From assembly GCA_934047225.1 (NCBI GenBank), contig OW203989.1, positions 13,181,977 through 13,245,976 on the forward strand: 64,000 nt of DNA. Direction: 5' to 3'. The notes under the pieces were generated by a model, which made no database searches, was not told where the DNA came from, and saw nothing but the letters and a program-made list of their open reading frames with translations. Both the position numbers and the translations under genes were made by a program. Shown here piece by piece: positions 54,194 to 63,893 of this stretch. Source of the stretch: Ypsolopha sequella. Lineage: Eukaryota; Arthropoda; Insecta; Lepidoptera; Ypsolophidae. Numbering within the stretch: position 1 is the stretch's first letter; every line of letters starts with the position of its first letter.

Positions 54194-54895
54194 GTAATTT
54201 TAAAGTTGCGTCTCAAAAGAGTGCCGGTCACAAAATGGCTCCCGGAGTACAACTCAGAGAAGGCATTGGCTGATCTCATCACCGGCATCACAGTGGAGCT
54301 CACAGTCATACCGCAGGGGCTGGCATATGCCACATTAGCTGGCTTTGACCCTCAGGTAATTTTAAAGTTGCGTCTGAAGGGAATGCACAAGAGAATGCCG
54401 GTCACAAAATGACTCCCGGAGTACAACTTAGAGAAAGTATTGGCTGATCTCATCGCCGGCATCACAGTGGGACTCGCAGTCACACCGCAGGGGCTGGCAT
54501 ATGCCACATTAGCTGGCTTTGACCCTCAGGTAATTTTAAAGTTGCGTCTGAAGGGAATGCACAAGAGAGTGTCGGTCACGAAATGGCTCCCGAAGTACAA
54601 CTCAGAGAAGGCATTGGCTGATTTCATCGCCGGCATCACAGTGGAACTCACAGTCATACCGCAGGGGCTGGCATATGCCACATTAGCTGGCTTGGACCCT
54701 CAGGTAATTTTAAAGAATGCACAAGAGAGCGCCGCCGGTCACAAAATGGCTCCCGGAGTACAACTCAGAGAAAGCATTGGCTGATCTCATCGCCGGCATC
54801 ACAGTGGGACTCAGTCATACCGCAGGGGCTGGCATATGCAGCATTAGCTGGCTTGGAACCTCCGGTAATTTTAGAGTGGCATCTTAAAAAGGTAT
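54047..54895 (+). repeat. Five-unit tandem array of the SLC26 start exon and its donor
   Basis: Units start near 54047, 54216, 54383, 54557 and 54717. Each holds the coding part from 'HKRVPVTKW' type sequence to 'DPQ', the GT donor, and about 20-27 bp of intron ('gtaattttaaagttgcgtc'). The five donors begin at 54194, 54356, 54530, 54704 and 54865, spaced 162, 174, 174 and 161 bp. Units are very similar by eye, so the expansion is recent. Units differ by substitutions, so it is not simple collapse of one read. Confidence 0.92.
54194..54895 (+). pseudogene. Extra SLC26 exon copies 2-5, partly broken
   Basis: Copy 2 (about 54216-54355) is open and in frame with copy 1 through the 27-bp intron remnant, which reads 'VILKLRLKR'. 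Copy 3 (54383-54529) has TGG changed to TGA at 54410-54412, which stops the frame. Copy 4 (54557-54703) is open. Copy 5 (54717-54864) has an extra 'gcc' near its start, lacks two bases in the 'ggactcagtc' region (a frameshift) and ends CCG instead of CAG before its GT. No convincing splice acceptor precedes copies 2-5, so they can be used only by read-through from copy 1 with a choice among donors. They may be silent. Confidence 0.82.
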
Positions 54896-55205
54896 ACCTT
54901 TAATACTGTCCGTCTTGTCTGTGTCAAAACTCAAGAGTAGCCAGCGCAGCTTTGAATAATCTTTGGAACCCCATGTTCCCAATTTAGTAGTTCAAGACTC
55001 TTTCGGTTCAGATATCCATTAAACACTAAACATATTTTTTTTAAATGTACTTTACAAATCGTTGGAATTTATATCCACAAATTCTGAATGTGCCTTCAAG
55101 CACTATTTATTTTTATTTCATACATCCTGCTGGATAAATTATAGTAACTATTTTCTAATTCGCTTAGATTAAATTATGTTAAGGTGTTTTAATTCGAAAA
55201 CTATT
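54896..55205. other. SLC26 intron DNA, nothing recognised
   Basis: AT-rich intron sequence without a repeat partner seen. Confidence 0.45.
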
Positions 55206-55209
55206 TCGA

Positions 55210-55620
55210 GGTTTAGGTTTAATGAGCCGTATTTTCGAACTTTTTGTCTCAAAAACCTCATGATGATGAATAATTTTACGAAAACCTGCAACTTTCATTG
55301 GCCTTCGTGACTTCGTGTGACGTCACTTGAGAAATGGCTGTTTCGCAATGTCCTTTGCTACCAAGATAAATTTATAAAATTTTTGCTGCCGACTAATTTG
55401 ACAGATGGATAACAGATGAGTAGATAGACAGAGACAAACCACTTTTTATAAGCAATCACACATCACAATCAGTATAATGTCTAAAATTCTCAAGGTGACG
55501 TCATACTAGACAATTCCTTGAACAATCATTAAAAAATAGTGGTTAATTTATATACCAAAATAATGAAAACTGTCTCCTAAAATGGCGTATATTCTCAGAA
55601 AAAATATAAAATCTTTTTGA
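55210..55620 (+). repeat. Dispersed repeat, inverted partner of 20430-20815
   Basis: Contains 'tctcaaaaacctcatgatga', 'tgtgacgtcacttgag', 'aagataaatttataaaat', 'atttgacagatg', 'accactttttataa', 'aaggtgacgtcat' and 'ggcgtatattctcag', the mirror order of the copy at 20.4 kb. Confidence 0.65.
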
Positions 55621-56180
55621 AATTAAGCTATGGGAATTGTGACATACTAGAGCCATTGTGGCACGAGTTTTGCTTGTCTCGTAATAGGCTGCACGAGTGT
55701 CCTAAGGGCTAATTATGTCCAATTGGATACAATAATGCTTCCACTACCACCATCGAAAATCCCGTTTTCGCGTGTCTTTATTTATAATCTTTTCAGTCAA
55801 CAATATAATGAAAAATTTGAAAAATAAAACGTGGGACATTTTTCACAATGTTGTAATTATACATTTTTGATTGATTATCATTATTGACACATATTGATTC
55901 GAAGAATGTGGCATTAAATCAAACACCTAAGTCTACAGTATTCTTCTACCTAGAATGTTCTTTATTCTAAAATTTATCTTTTATTAAATTTCTTGTAAAT
56001 ACGAATGGTATGGGTATGAATATTATTATGTTTTTACATTGTGTTAAATAGAAAAATACATTGTTATAAGCTATATGTTATTTATCTGAAAAGGCGTAAA
56101 TTCATTAAGCCGAAGGAAAAAGCATTTAGAATTTGTTGTTATAAATTACAATTTTACAATTTATTATTACTTTTTGTTAT
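55621..56180. other. SLC26 intron DNA, nothing recognised
   Basis: AT-rich. No feature supported. Confidence 0.4.
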
Positions 56181-56182
56181 TT

Positions 56183-56312
56183 TCCATCCATCCATCAGCC
56201 CGTATTCGTCCACTGCTGGACATAGGCCTCCCCAATATTAAGCCACTCTTGGCGGTCCTCAGTCATCCTCATCCAGCCGCCACCCGCAACGTCCTTCAGA
56301 TCGTCAGTCCAG
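56183..56312 (-). pseudogene. RTE-type LINE C-terminal fragment in the SLC26 intron
   Basis: The minus strand reads 'WTDDLKDVAGGGWMRMTEDR' and then 'QEWLNIGEAYVQQWTNTG' before a stop, the extreme C-terminus of an RTE-clade ORF2, followed by (gatg)n-like tail sequence. It ends only about 45 bp before the acceptor of the next SLC26 exon. Confidence 0.82.
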
Positions 56313-56355
56313 CTTTAACTTGAAGTAATATTTATACATCAATAATGGTTTTCAG

Positions 56356-56551
56356 TATGGGCTCTACTCATCATTCATGGGTTGCTTCGTCTACATTATC
56401 TTTGGGTCTTGCAAGGAAATAACCCTGGGTCCCACGGCACTTCTGGCTTTGATGACTTACCAGCAAATCCAAGGCCGGAATACAGATTACGCTGTCCTCT
56501 TGTGCTTCCTCACTGGTGTCGTGCAGTTTCTGATGGGAATCTTCCATTTGG
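56356..56551 (+). CDS. SLC26-family anion transporter, second coding exon
   Basis: A 196-bp exon between acceptor 'tggttttcag' (ending 56355) and donor 'gtaaga' at 56552. Read in phase 0 from the preceding exon it gives 'YGLYSSFMGCFVYIIFGSCK', then 'EITLGPTALLALMTYQQ' and 'YAVLLCFLTGVVQFLMGIFH'. These are membrane segments 2 and 3 of the SLC26/SulP fold, with the conserved 'GPTA' motif. Sixty-five full codons plus one base remain, so the next exon must start in phase 1. No such exon is recognisable in the remaining 7.4 kb, so the gene runs past the window or its next exon is missing. Confidence 0.9.
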
Positions 56552-56559
56552 GTAAGAAT

Positions 56560-57460
56560 ATATTTTAATGACATAAAAGCCTGACTATGAATTCAAAAAT
56601 AGTGAATAAAGCACAGACATTCAATACTAACTGTGAAATAATGACATATTTTATATACGAACGCCTCTAATATGAAAAAATACTAAAGTACTAATATTAA
56701 GTTACATAGCAAAATCTCTAATGGTAGCTTATGAAACTGGCACATAAAGAGAGTTTTTAATAGCATACACGAGTGTTTTAATACCTAGTTATGTGTAGTC
56801 ATTTTTATTCTTTAATTCTAATATTTTTCAATTTAAATTTGAGTTTTTTAAAACACTTGTTTTAAATCAATCAACCCTGCTTCCAGCAAACTCGGATCAA
56901 TAATATAGTTCATATTATTATGGTGCATAAAACCAGTAATTTTTTGTCATGGTTACAATTAAAACTTACAACATGCGATTGGTGTAATGTCTCGTTCTGC
57001 TTGGTTTTGTCGGAAAATTGTAAACAATTTGCATTTCGTCAGAATTCGACTAAGTGTTGGTTTCTAACAACACATTGTCTGTATACCAGTGTTTACTTAC
57101 ACAGCACAATCCTATACATTTGACGCATATATGTACATACACCCTTCGACCATAACACATTGTGATAAGATTGACTTTAGAATGAACTAGACCTCTACAC
57201 TTCAGTGTGTGCTAAAAAATTGGCAAATGTGAAACGGTGTTGAATTTTCGATCTAAGATCATATTTGATTATATTGTTCACATACCCAATTTTAAAGTGG
57301 AATATTTATTATCTAAAACACAAAATGCATTAAATCTAATCTTAATCTAAAATTACAAATAAAAAGGGACCTACATTATTTATAAAATGAGTGAATATTT
57401 AAATCGAAACAAACCGCTAAACTAAATAAAATATTTGATATTTTTTATCATATTTGATGT
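56560..57460. other. SLC26 intron DNA, nothing recognised
   Basis: AT-rich. A 67-residue frame at 56920-57123 shows no transporter sequence and no splice signals. Confidence 0.45.
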
Positions 57461-57462
57461 GG

Positions 57463-57694
57463 TTTGGACACGTAGAGTGACGAAGGAACTTTATGGTGCC
57501 TAAGTCGAAGGTGGAGCTCGACCAAATGCCCAAATTGGCGACATATTGAAGGTCAACGTCAAAAGTACTCTGAATAGAAAAGATGTGAAAGAGGTGTGTC
57601 AGGATCGTAGCAGATGGAAACCTGTAGTCTCTGTCTGTCTACCCCTCTGGGAAACAAGCGTCAGTATATGTATCGTATTTGAGTTTCTATAAAT
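57463..57694 (+). pseudogene. LINE ORF2 C-terminal remnant (R1/RTE-like tail)
   Basis: It starts 'MWFGHVE'-like (57461 on) after which the frame shifts, then reads 'VEGGARPNAQIGDILKVNVK' and 'DVKEVCQDRSRWKPVVS'. The 'WFGHV' and 'CQDRSRW' motifs mark the C-terminal end of insect LINE ORF2 proteins. The last part recurs at 61525-61610. Confidence 0.7.
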
Positions 57695-57829
57695 AAATAT
57701 AAATACATATACATTATATTTATTGAACATAATTCTGATTCTGTAGGATTTATATTTATATTTTCAATAGCAGTATTAGTAAAAATTATGATACCTAGCG
57801 TTGTGTCATGTGATCGATAAGTAAGAATT

Positions 57830-58230
57830 TGTGTAAATGTTTACGTTAAAAGTTCAAGATCAAGTCGCACCCCTGATTTCACATGCAGCTTCGTGATTGG
57901 ATGATTCGTCGCCTAAGTATAGCATAGCGATATTTTTTTACTCGTACTTAAAAAACTGGCCATTTGTGATGTGCTCGGGTGCCGGCAAGATTATTATCAG
58001 AGGGGTGCATCTACCTATATACATTACATGATATAATATGTTTTGCTTCCTTATAGTTAAGGAATTAGAACAAGAACGTTTGGGTGTTTAGGTCACATCA
58101 AGTTCTATTATATTTTTTTTTTTATATTTTTCCTGTATTTTTCTAAAGTGCACCGCCCGGCGCAAATGGTCATGTGATCTACAAGAAGTAAAATGTTTAC
58201 GTTAAAAGTGCAAGACCAAGTCTTAATCGT
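57830..58230 (+). repeat. Pair of direct repeats about 360 bp apart
   Basis: 'gtcatgtgatc' ... 'aatgtttacgttaaaagttc' (57806-57853) and 'gtcatgtgatc' ... 'aatgtttacgttaaaagtgc' (58168-58211) with 'caagaycaagtc' following in both. Confidence 0.65.
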
Positions 58231-58556
58231 AAAAAGTTGATAACTTATCTAATAATTTCAACTATCAAAGTTAATAAGATATAAGTATTTATTTCATTAT
58301 ATTAATCGGTTCTGATATCGCACGGCATGACTCAATGTTGATATGAATCAATGAAAAAGATATACGTAGATACTTATGCAATCATTACATATTACGTGAC
58401 GTACCAACTTTTGATTGCGATTTGGATTACGTTGACCACGGATAACATGTACAGTCGCCTGCCGTTCAAGCTCCCTATTTGTAAACGATTTTCAAGAACT
58501 GCCAACAGATAGCAAGTCATGCTGGCGTCTGTACAGTGCCATCGAGCTCTTATTAT

Positions 58557-58645
58557 AACATCGTCACGACATGAATCCCCGAGAGGGAGTCAGTAGTGTT
58601 TCCGAGTATGGACTGTAAAATGCAAGTCACTTTCCACAGTGTTAA
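58557..58645 (-). mobile_element. SINE 3' end, reverse orientation
   Basis: 'catcgtcacgacatgaatcc' and 'ccgagagggagtcag' then 'tatggactgtaaaatgcaag', the reverse of the 53.2-kb SINE's 3' part. Confidence 0.65.
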
Positions 58646-58686
58646 CCACAAAATAACCACTTATAGAAGGTTTACTCCGCATAACT

Positions 58687-58820
58687 AGCGAAAACAGGCG
58701 CACGCACACAATAGACGCGTACGTACGACGATCTCGGAGATAGTCGGGTGAATGCCAATACGAAATTCTGCCGAGATCATTATGCGTACGCGTCTATACA
58801 TGTGTGCGTCTGTTTTCGCT
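58687..58820. mobile_element. Short MITE with about 35-bp inverted ends
   Basis: 'agcgaaaacaggcgcacgca' pairs with 'tgtgcgtctgttttcgct', continuing into 'agacgcgtacg' against 'cgtacgcgtct'. The centre has a further pair, 'atctcgg' and 'ccgagat'. Confidence 0.78.
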
Positions 58821-59165
58821 CCGTCGTCGAGTCAGCCTTCTGGTAGTATCTATTTTGTGGTCTTACACTCAGTTTCTTAACTAACTTAGCTACGCTCTTG
58901 TCGATAGAGTAACCGCCATTCTTCTCTATCTTCTGCTAATGATTTGACCTCTTGATATGATCCACATCAACTACGTCAACTTACTCTTCACTTGAGGGTG
59001 CGTCTAGATCTCTCTCTTTCTTTTTTCCCCTCGATTTTTCCTTCTATGATATTTTTCAAGAAACAGTAATCTCGAATCAAGTGTCCTATCATCTTCCCTC
59101 TTCTATTTAGAATGGTTTTTAACAAACATCTTTCTTCCTCTACAATTCTCAGCACTTCCTCATTA
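58821..59165. other. CT-rich intron DNA, nothing recognised
   Basis: Contains 'gatctctctctttctttttt' and similar CT runs; no exon follows an obvious acceptor. Confidence 0.4.
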
Positions 59166-59169
59166 GTCT

Positions 59170-59345
59170 TCTTCTACGTCCAGCTAATTCTCTCCCTCTT
59201 CAAATGGACCCATTGTGTTACGTATATTCGGTCGGAGATACGCAGACGGAATACAGATGTGCCTCTATGGGTTTGAACCTGCGACCTCCAAATTTGTGGT
59301 CGGTAACACGTACAAATAGACCACAGATATTTATGAACTGAACTA
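59170..59345 (-). mobile_element. tRNA-like SINE head, reverse orientation
   Basis: In reverse it reads 'tgtggtctatttgtacgtg' (A-box-like) and 'ggtcgcaggttcaaacccat' (B-box). It does not fold as a complete tRNA, so it is a SINE or a tRNA-derived relic of another family than that at 53.2 kb. Confidence 0.5.
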
Positions 59346-59350
59346 ACTAT

Positions 59351-59420
59351 ACAATACAAATACAAATACAAAATTATTTATTGGATCAAAAAATCTTAAC
59401 CTAAAAATTACAATGTTAAG
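59351..59420 (-). mobile_element. LINE tail, reverse orientation
   Basis: 'caatacaaatacaaatacaa' then 'attatttattggatc' is a reverse-oriented LINE poly-tail. Confidence 0.5.
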
Positions 59421-59899
59421 GCTAAGGTATTCACAAAAATTATGTGTTCAACTGAAACTTAAGTAAGGCAAAGCCTGTCATTTAAGAGTCAGTTGCTTCT
59501 GCTCGTAGGGACACAGTTTAGTTAATACAGGTAGCCGAAAAAGAGAAAAGCATGCGAATTATTAAAGCGTATTTAAATTTACAAAATTATATAAAAATTA
59601 ACATGAGTGTATTTAAGTATGTGTGTGTATATGTGAGAGGGTGTGTAAATGTAAGTATGAGTAACTATACTAGTATTTGTAAGCGATGCAGTGATTTAGG
59701 TTAACTTTAGTGTTTACTGTCATAGGAACATTCTATGTTGCACCGAGGCCCCTTTACGCCTGGATGTTTCTTACAATTTTTAAAATTTTTCATAATAAAA
59801 AAAAATATATATATACTTACAATTGTCGGCACTTGGTGAAACTTGAAACACATCTTGAGTTAAATGCACTTTTACGAGTACATTAGTTTCACTTTATAT

Positions 59900-60127
59900 C
59901 GGTACTCGCCCGTCGCGCGAGCACTCGACATATTCTGCTCCCTGCTCGCTGAAGCACCAGAGTGTGATATTTTTGTGGATCGTATTAGTTATTTGATAGA
60001 TGTTTGTAAGAAAATGTTAGAGAGAAGTATGAAAGTAAGTGCTTTAATTTAAGAACTATATTATTGTAATGATTTAGATTTATCTGTTATGTTACAATAA
60101 TTTTGAATAAACAAATTTGAATTTGAA
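59900..60127 (+). other. Unassigned frame ahead of an (aatttg)n tail
   Basis: A frame ends at 60052 with 'YSPVARALDIFCSLLAEAPE' followed by 'RISYLIDVCKKMLERSMK'. Together with the tail 'aataaacaaatttgaattt' (60106-60124) this looks like the 3' end of a retroelement, but I do not recognise the protein. Confidence 0.4.
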
Positions 60128-60313
60128 TTTATATTTTCTTCCAACCGGTTTCGGATTTTACACCATTTTCGAGGCAAGATGTTAATTGTAATACATTTTA
60201 TTGACTCCAGGCACTCTGAGCAACGTAAACATTGATAAATTTATCATATAAATGATAATGAAAACCTTAGAAATGGTGTAAAATCTGAAACCGGTTGGGA
60301 GAAAACATAAATA
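60128..60313. mobile_element. Palindrome around 'ccaaccggtttc' (MITE-like)
   Basis: The left arm 'ttctt-ccaaccggtttcgga' with 'ttttacaccattt' pairs with 'aaatggtgtaaaa' and 'gaaaccggttgggaga'. The interior holds 'ttgactccaggca', which is inverted relative to the half copy at 5190-5330. Confidence 0.75.
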
Positions 60314-60454
60314 AAGTGAAATTACTGTACAAGTGCTTTTAACCCAAGATTCATACATTTTTTTTTCAAATTATTATCTAGCGACATCTAACTACGTTTC
60401 TTTACAACCCAGAAAGCAAAATTCGATGAAACACCATCATAATAGCTGTCAGGA

Positions 60455-60800
60455 TATCGTGAATATTGCCTCGTTTTTACGCAAAGTTTAGCAAGTTGTA
60501 TAATTTTTATCTATACTGGAAATGAAAAAAAGAGAAATACAGACGTTGCTCTTGTAAAGAAGACTAAGTTTATACACTTTTCTATAAATAAACAGTTACC
60601 GTTTCATGGAAAACAGTTTTTACCTGAAACCATTTCACAAATTCGGCGCTTTTTAATACTTCACCATCTTGCAACTCTTGATGAGAGATAGATCGGAGTG
60701 TAGTGTGGAGGGAAAGGGAAACATTTTATATACAAAAGGGAAATATTTGCACATATGTACAGATGTGTGCAAAGTTTCATTGAGAAAGCATTTACTTGGC
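60455..60800 (+). repeat. Dispersed repeat, second copy of 47175-47535
   Basis: Same order of blocks as at 47.2 kb, 13.3 kb away in direct orientation. Small insertions and deletions throughout. Confidence 0.8.
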
Positions 60801-61515
60801 AGCTGAGCACAAGTTAAATTTTTGTACCCAGGCGAGCTTAATACTATTTAGTATTTTCTACCAACTAACCTTTGGCAATGGGGAAGTTGTTGAGGTAGTA
60901 CCATGATTTTAAAATGTTTACAATTGTATGAGTAGATATATTTATATTATACTTAAATACTCAGTAAATTATATTATACTACATGCTAATTAATAAAATA
61001 ATTTATATGTTCAAGTACTTATAGTACTTAAAAGTTTACATATACATTTTTATATAAATTATTATAAATTGACTTTACTTCTCGGTTTTTGTGTGCACTT
61101 CTGACAATAGGTATTTATTACTTGTGCAGTTTTTATCGAAACAGTAGTGAAAAATTACGAGTATGAACATCCAGCCAAAATGATGTAAAACTCATTGTAT
61201 TGTATTATACTCAATGTATGACTCATTTTCTCACTTTTTGGAAATTAATTTTGTTTTGTTTAAATTAAATAAAAAACGCACTTTTTTCGCACATATCAGC
61301 CGCAGCCACTGACGTAACAGCCACGGTACAGTGCGAGCTAATAAGGACTTTATTCTAATAAGGTTTTGTTCGAAATTTCAACCAACACGAATTGAGTTGC
61401 ACATTTTTCCGACGGTTTCACCTTAACCTACCTACTGAACTGTGAAAACCCAAATCCGTTCAGTAGTTAGACGTATGTCAGTCAGTCCCTTGCAAAAAGT
61501 CTCATATTTTGTTAA
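60801..61515. other. AT-rich DNA without recognised gene
   Basis: Nothing supportable apart from the 'gtaacagccacgg' fragment shared with 29025-29040. Confidence 0.4.
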
Positions 61516-61524
61516 TTATTTTGG

Positions 61525-61620
61525 AATGCGAAAGAGGTGTGTCAGGATCGTAGCAGATGGAAATCTGTAGTCTCTGTCTACCCCTCTGGGAGACAGCGTG
61601 AGTTTATGTACCTATATGTT
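61525..61620 (+). pseudogene. LINE C-terminal fragment, second copy
   Basis: 'gaaagaggtgtgtcaggatc' and 'gtagcagatggaaatctgta' then 'ctacccctctggga' match 57575-57655. Confidence 0.7.
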
Positions 61621-61887
61621 TGTATTTTGAAACGTTTAGGGAGCCCAAGGAACCCAACTTTATTATGTATTGTAGATAGGTATGCGATAAATACTCGTAG
61701 GTAGATAACTTACACACATTTGAGGATAACGATAATTTAAATCTGCGATAATATACTTCCTGCACCGAAGAATGCTCTATAAATTTGTATTTTTTTATTT
61801 AAGTATCTAATATAAAATGTAAAAAAGTAAATTAATTTAAAAAAGTCAATAAAAAACGGTTCTTGTGTTAAATACGAGGAAGGAAAA

Positions 61888-62575
61888 TCATTATTGACGC
61901 ACTGTAGGCCCCAGCTTTTAATCAACATATCATCGCAAAACATAATTACAACATGAATCTTCGAGGGAGGGTCAGAGGTGTCTCCTAGCAGAATTGTGAA
62001 ATGCACAGACACATTTTATTCAAAGCCTCTGAATAAAATACTGAACTTATGACAAAAATACTAACTTAGCCACAACTATACTAACTTACCGAAAACTATG
62101 CCGAGTTACGGAAAACATCCAAGAAAACTATTTTTGGCGCATTGTAGGCACCAGCTTTTAATCAATATATCGTCACAAAACATAACAGAGGTGTTTCCGA
62201 GTATGGACTGTGAAATGCACAGACAGGGATAAGGCTAGGTAGTACCTATACGAAAATGACTGTTTGACGTTCAGCAAAACTGCAAAAACTGCACGCGAAC
62301 TTCACGCGCGCCAAACTCAAATCAAACTCTTAATGTCAGTCAAAGCCTCTGAATAAAATACTGAACTTATAACAAAAATACTAACTTAGCGACAACTATA
62401 CTAACTTACCGGAAAATATACCGAGTTCCGGAAAACATCCAAGAAAACTATTTTTGGCGCATTGTAGGCACCAGCTTTTAATCAATATATCATCAAAAAA
62501 CATAATTACGACATGAATCTTTGAGGGAATGTCAAAGGTGTCTCTGAGTATGGACTGTGAAATTCGCACAGGGAT
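61888..62575. repeat. Three-unit tandem array, period about 250-320 bp, with SINE ends
   Basis: Blocks 'gcactgtaggccccagctt' (61900), 'gcattgtaggcaccagcttt' (62139 and 62459) and 'gcctctgaataaaatactga' (62025 and 62345) repeat in register. Each unit also contains the 'acatgaatctt(c/t)gaggga' or 'tatggactgtgaaat' SINE end. Units 2 and 3 are nearly identical over 160 bp, indicating a recent duplication. Confidence 0.82.
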
Positions 62576-62630
62576 AAGCCAGCCTTCCAGCCCGTCCAAA
62601 AAGGGTATATAAAAACCGGAGATCGTATTA

Positions 62631-62900
62631 TATATAAGGTCTTTCAATTTAAATTGAAAGTAATTTAGGAGGTGATTCAGTATCGTTAATACATCACATT
62701 CCACTGCAAAGTACTTTTTTTTGCGCGAACTTTTTCTTCACTTGTCCTTACAAACTGAGTCAGCTGATTGGACCACTTTGTACTGAGGAGTGAAAAAAAA
62801 GTTCGCGCAAAAAAAGTGCTTTGCAGTGGAATGTGGTGTATTAACGATACTGAATCACCTCCTAAATTACTTTCCATTTAAATTGAAAGACCTTATATAT
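62631..62900. mobile_element. Palindromic MITE (270 bp), reference copy
   Basis: The ends 'tatataaggtctttcaattt' and their inverse pair. Pairing continues with 'taatttaggaggtgattcag', 'tatcgttaatac', 'acattccactgcaaag' and 'tttttgcgcgaactttttt' to a loop near 62735-62790. The arms are about 110 bp and nearly perfect. Confidence 0.88.
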
Positions 62901-62924
62901 AGAAAAAAGTTATAATATAGTAGT

Positions 62925-63280
62925 TTATGCTACAAGGGCCAAAAGGAATAAATTACGAGGACGATTTAAACGTAACCGAGTAATTTATTGCTTTTACGCC
63001 CGTGTACCATACTACATTTTTCAATGCATAGTGTGAGGAAATGAAAACAAATATAATCTTGTGAACTTTAAATTATGATTGGCTCAAAAGGATTGTATCC
63101 AGAGCCGTTAAACAGTGAAAAAAAAGTATAACATCTATGGTACACAGGAAAAGCTGCAGGTTAGCCAACCACTGCAAACAAATAAAAAAAAATAATAATA
63201 ATAAAGCCCTAGGGCAAAATAATCGACTTTCTGTTCGGTTTTGATGCATAAAAAGTGGGCCTTTACGAGCACATATGATG
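62925..63280 (-). repeat. Dispersed repeat family E, second reverse copy
   Basis: Follows 44935-45340 closely, with a short deletion in the 'aaacacgagcgtagcgag' part. Its frame is shifted relative to the other copies. Confidence 0.8.
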
Positions 63281-63339
63281 TGTATTAACACAGCTGCATA
63301 GCTGCAGCACATTACAGTATTCTTTGCAGCGCGCGTGAA

Positions 63340-63441
63340 GTTCGCGTGCAGTTTTGCAAACAGTCGTTTTTGTATTGGTAGCCGAAGCTAGAACCGAACC
63401 TACACGAAAATGACTGACGTTCAGCAAAACTGCACGCGAAC
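63340..63441. mobile_element. Short MITE with 'gttcgcgtgcagttttgc' ends
   Basis: 'gttcgcgtgcagttttgc' (63340-63357) and its exact inverse (63424-63441). A half copy with 'agcaaaactgc' and 'gcacgcgaacttcacgcgcg' is at 62272-62312. Confidence 0.78.
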
Positions 63442-63459
63442 AGGCATGATGACTAAAAA

Positions 63460-63722
63460 ATTCTAATTAGTCCGTCAGATTATCAGAAAATATTGGTCAC
63501 GTATTTTTTCTTTTGTCAATTAAACAAAAAATTATGAAGATATAGCCCGCTAAAGTTCCGCGTGATGTCACACCTAAGTACACTTGTTACCTAGGCGTGA
63601 CGTCACCAGCCCCCACTCCCAAACTTTGACGCGCTTTATCTCTGTAATTTTTTGTTTGATTGACAAAAGAAAAAATACGTGTCCAATATTTTTTGATAAT
63701 CTAAATGACGGACTAAATAGAA
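63460..63722. mobile_element. Palindromic MITE (family C), copy 2
   Basis: The reverse complement of 14458-14718, with the same 'acgtattttttcttttgtca' arms and a loop with 'cctaggcgtgacgtcacc'. The shared outer flank 'ccctgtcatctcccctag' (63738-63755) lies beyond the palindrome, as in copy 1. Confidence 0.82.
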
Positions 63723-63893
63723 TAATATTTTGTTTACCCTGTCATCTCCCCTAGTATCGGTGTTTCCTGAAATTTAAACAATGCCCCGATAGAAGCGTTT
63801 GAATTCGATGCGGTATATCCGATCGGATACCGATGACGGTCTATCCATTGAATAACAGACTTAGTTTATATTCCGCTCTGAATAGCTATTTTC

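Noticed and set aside
59230..59340. Second tRNA gene candidate (reverse)
   Set aside because: Good B box but no consistent anticodon arm or acceptor stem by eye; treated as tRNA-derived repeat.
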